Part shown: in pieces, positions 61,939 through 64,000 of the stretch | How the letters are laid out: every line of letters begins with the position of its first letter | How positions within the stretch are numbered: position 1 is the stretch's first letter | DNA from: JAQUOA01 sp037443785 | GTDB lineage: Bacteria > Bacteroidota > Ignavibacteria > UBA10030 > UBA8401 | Direction: 5' to 3' | Assembly (NCBI GenBank): GCA_037443785.1 | Contig: JBBINR010000002.1 | Coordinates: 62,001 to 126,000 of the forward strand | DNA: 64,000 nt | Notes under the pieces: model-generated | Seen by the model: only the letters and a program-made list of their open reading frames with translations | The model's database searches: none | What the model was told of the DNA's origin: nothing | Translations under genes and position numbers: made by a program

Positions 61939-64000
61939 TTATTCGATATTAATTTTATCAATTTCACCCATCAATTTTTCTGTTTCAGTCAATGCAACAA
62001 TAATCTTTTGATAATGCCGAATTTCATCAACGCTCAGTTCTCTATCTTTACGATCTTTTAACCATTTTTGCGCGGGCTGATAACCGCCGATATAAAACTC
62101 CCATGCTGATTCCGGCACATTAGCAAAGTATTGTTTTGCGTTGATGAATACTTTTTTCTGCTCGTATGTGATTTTCTCAACAACATTGTTTCCATCATTA
62201 GGATATTTGGTGATGAACTTTTCTACCGCAGGACTCTCTAACAAATGGATTTGACGAAGTTTACCACCAAGTTCAACTAATTGCCAAAAGATTTTCTTGT
62301 CTGTTGGATAGGGAACGCGCGGGAAATCTATCTTTAAGAATTCTTTGTATTTTTTACGATATGTTGGACTATGCAATACCGCATAGATGTAATCTAAAAT
62401 ATCGATTGGAGCGAATGTATTTCTAGTGTTTTCCTTTTCATTTGTAAACTTTAATTCAAGAGTTTTTCCAATCCTTTGGATTAATTCCATATTAAAATTG
62501 GGAGTTCTATCGTTTTTACTATAAAGATCAGATTGATCAATATTCTCAGGATATGTATAGAGTGGAAAAGCGTTCATAGAATCTGCTGCGGAATCAAGAA
62601 GATGTCTATCTGAAATGGTATTTGAAATAAATACATAACCTAAACTTAATTGTCTGTTTATGGATGTAATTTGTAAAGCAAAGTTCTTGTGAAGCATATG
62701 CTTCATTACATCATATCTCGCTCTTTGTAGAGTTTTGTTGTCAAAGATAATATATCTCGTATCGAATGGTCTATAAGAATATGGCTGTGGAGTAAAATTA
62801 AATTTTTTCCTCAATGCTTCTGGTGAGAACGAAACCAATTCTGAATCTTTACCAGTTGCTATTCCAACATTAGTAATTTGTATTAACTCGTCCAGTTTGA
62901 AACCCTGGGCATATCTACTTTCAGACTTAAACGTTTTATTAATGAAGTAAAAATTATTTTTATCCGTTTTTACAGTTTCCCAATTAATATTCTTTATTGA
63001 TTTAGCAAGCATAAATCCGTATTTATCATCTCGTTTTCCCCACAAATCTAGATGATGAATTTTACCTAATGCACCTTTAGTCTTGCTCGTTTTCACAAAA
63101 ATATTTATACTAACACCCTGCATTATATCAAACACATTTTGATCAATCGACCCATCGGGTGCAGTTTCTTTTTTCTTTGCGTTACCATGTAAATCTAAAA
63201 TATAAATCTTATCAAACGTTTCTAACAAATGTTTTCGCATTTGGCGGTGTATTAACCCATCAATAAAACTGTTGTTGGAGATGTACGCTAAAATCCCTTC
63301 GCCATTCTTATCTATAAAATGTTCTCCAAAACGGATAAACTTTATATAATCGTCTGAAAGAGGCTGTATGTTTTTTTCGTTCAGATCTTTTTTATAATCT
63401 GCAATTAAATCTTCAATCCATTTACTTTTGTTGCTACTGCTAACAGAATATGGAGGATTGCCAAGAACAACCATTACCGGCGTATCCCGTTTTATTTGGT
63501 TTGCTTCGTTTGCTTCCGTACTTAACCAATTAGCAAAATTAGTTCCAGTTAAAATAATATGATCTTCCAAACTGTTTGTAAGATAAATTTTGAATCGTTG
63601 ATCGTTGGTTGGTTTGTAATCAGTTTCCGCAAAAAGAAGATCGAGCTTTAAATGTGCCATTGCGTAACTTGCCATTAATAGTTCAAAACCGTTCAGGCGC
63701 GGAATTAAATGATGTTCCACATATTTATTCCACGTACCTTTTTGCCCTTCAAACTTCTTGTAAATTTGTTTTACTATTTCCGCTAAAAATGTTCCTGTTC
63801 CCGTAGCAGGATCAAGTATCTGAACTTTGTGGACTTCCTGCTCTATTTTCTTCCCTTGCACATCAATGGTGATCTTTGTTTTCGAATTATCTGCTAACCC
63901 TTGCGGTAAACCAAATTCTTTTTTCAGAATGTCATCCACCGCACGAACGATAAAATTGACAACCGATTCGGGTGTGTACCACACGCCGCGCGCTTTGCGC
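61939..64000 (-). CDS. Type ISP restriction-modification enzyme, C-terminal part (5' end outside window)
   Basis: The frame is open to the last base, so only the C-terminal ~687 residues are seen. They hold an adenine-N6 methyltransferase domain with motif X-like WYTPESVV, motif I DPATGTGTFL and motif IV GNPPYS, then a target-recognition-like region and a Type ISP-like C-terminal domain (~400-600, with YSYRPFDTRYIIFDNKTLQRARYDVM-like residues in part). In type ISP enzymes this follows an Mrr-like nuclease and a helicase on the same chain, expected just beyond the window. It would methylate and cut foreign DNA. Confidence 0.82.
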   Translation of the reverse strand, partial: RKARGVWYTPESVVNFIVRAVDDILKKEFGLPQGLADNSKTKITIDVQGKKIEQEVHKVQILDPATGTGTFLAEIVKQIYKKFEGQKGTWNKYVEHHLIPRLNGFELLMASYAMAHLKLDLLFAETDYKPTNDQRFKIYLTNSLEDHIILTGTNFANWLSTEANEANQIKRDTPVMVVLGNPPYSVSSSNKSKWIEDLIADYKKDLNEKNIQPLSDDYIKFIRFGEHFIDKNGEGILAYISNNSFIDGLIHRQMRKHLLETFDKIYILDLHGNAKKKETAPDGSIDQNVFDIMQGVSINIFVKTSKTKGALGKIHHLDLWGKRDDKYGFMLAKSIKNINWETVKTDKNNFYFINKTFKSESRYAQGFKLDELIQITNVGIATGKDSELVSFSPEALRKKFNFTPQPYSYRPFDTRYIIFDNKTLQRARYDVMKHMLHKNFALQITSINRQLSLGYVFISNTISDRHLLDSAADSMNAFPLYTYPENIDQSDLYSKNDRTPNFNMELIQRIGKTLELKFTNEKENTRNTFAPIDILDYIYAVLHSPTYRKKYKEFLKIDFPRVPYPTDKKIFWQLVELGGKLRQIHLLESPAVEKFITKYPNDGNNVVEKITYEQKKVFINAKQYFANVPESAWEFYIGGYQPAQKWLKDRKDRELSVDEIRHYQKIIVALTETEKLMGEIDKINIE

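Noticed and set aside
1..64000. CRISPR arrays, tRNA or rRNA genes, transposases, integrases
   Set aside because: No direct repeats of CRISPR form, no T-arm/acceptor pattern and no recombinase or transposase motifs were found on reading the sequence.

Overview
The window looks like a chromosomal segment from a member of the Bacteroidota/Chlorobiota/Ignavibacteriota assemblage, most likely an ignavibacterial (Ignavibacteriota-type) bacterium. This is inferred from two secreted proteins ending in type IX secretion (T9SS) sorting domains of the NYPNPFNP...VYFYxL type, two TonB-dependent receptors with carboxypeptidase-regulatory-like plug extensions, a DUF3078 protein, PD40-propeller S9 peptidases, and FISUMP and DUF2851 proteins. 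Most of the sequence is of moderate GC content. The last 3.4 kb is clearly AT-richer. I found no rRNA, tRNA, CRISPR array or recognisable transposase.

Layout. 1-5.8 kb: the end of a TetR regulator and two tandem TonB-dependent receptors. 5.8-7.0 kb: a DUF3078 protein and a cold-shock protein. 7.4-12.4 kb: a nitrogen-acquisition operon on the minus strand (outer-membrane protein, PII, Amt, small membrane protein, second PII, second Amt). 12.6-19.3 kb: an Aas-like acyl-acyl carrier protein/CoA synthetase, a coiled-coil TerB-like protein, a family 2 glycosyltransferase, two tandem Tat-exported Rieske lipoproteins, an M28 peptidase and a small hypothetical gene. 19.4-32.5 kb: a T9SS/FISUMP protein, two S9 peptidases, a DUF2851 / winged-helix DNA glycosylase-like pair, pyrF, an acyl-ACP desaturase, dcd and two small membrane proteins. 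32.5-37.7 kb: a two-component cluster (HTH-REC fusion, PAS kinase, REC, REC-PAS-kinase-REC hybrid) whose last three genes overlap by 4 bp. 38-40.5 kb: small genes (VF530-like, YciH/SUI1, HEAT repeats, DUF1304). 40.5-49.2 kb: an eight-gene copper/silver-type efflux operon. 49.2-60.5 kb: globin, dipeptidyl peptidase III, a T9SS subtilase, a pyrimidine-dimer glycosylase, a lipoprotein/beta-barrel pair and an AraC-type DNA-binding protein. 60.6-64 kb: an AT-rich defence segment with a Shedu-type (DUF4263) nuclease and the C-terminal part of a type ISP restriction-modification enzyme that runs off the window.

How the genes fit together. Several secreted or periplasmic peptidases (two S9, M28, DPP III, subtilase) together with TonB-dependent receptors suggest a peptide- or polymer-scavenging heterotroph. 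The duplicated PII-Amt module implies strong selection for ammonium uptake. The metal operon encodes a complete tripartite RND pump plus periplasmic metal-binding proteins.

Most interesting points: the AT-rich Shedu/type ISP island with a palindromic repeat at its edge; a REP-like palindrome translated as part of the signal peptide of the efflux TolC protein; a Met/Ser-rich insertion in the CusA-like pump; a Cys-rich protein fused to a heavy-metal-binding domain; a lipoprotein with a full signal peptide but no standard start codon; an N-terminal HTH-REC fusion; and an intrinsic-terminator hairpin embedded in the first codons of an outer-membrane protein gene.
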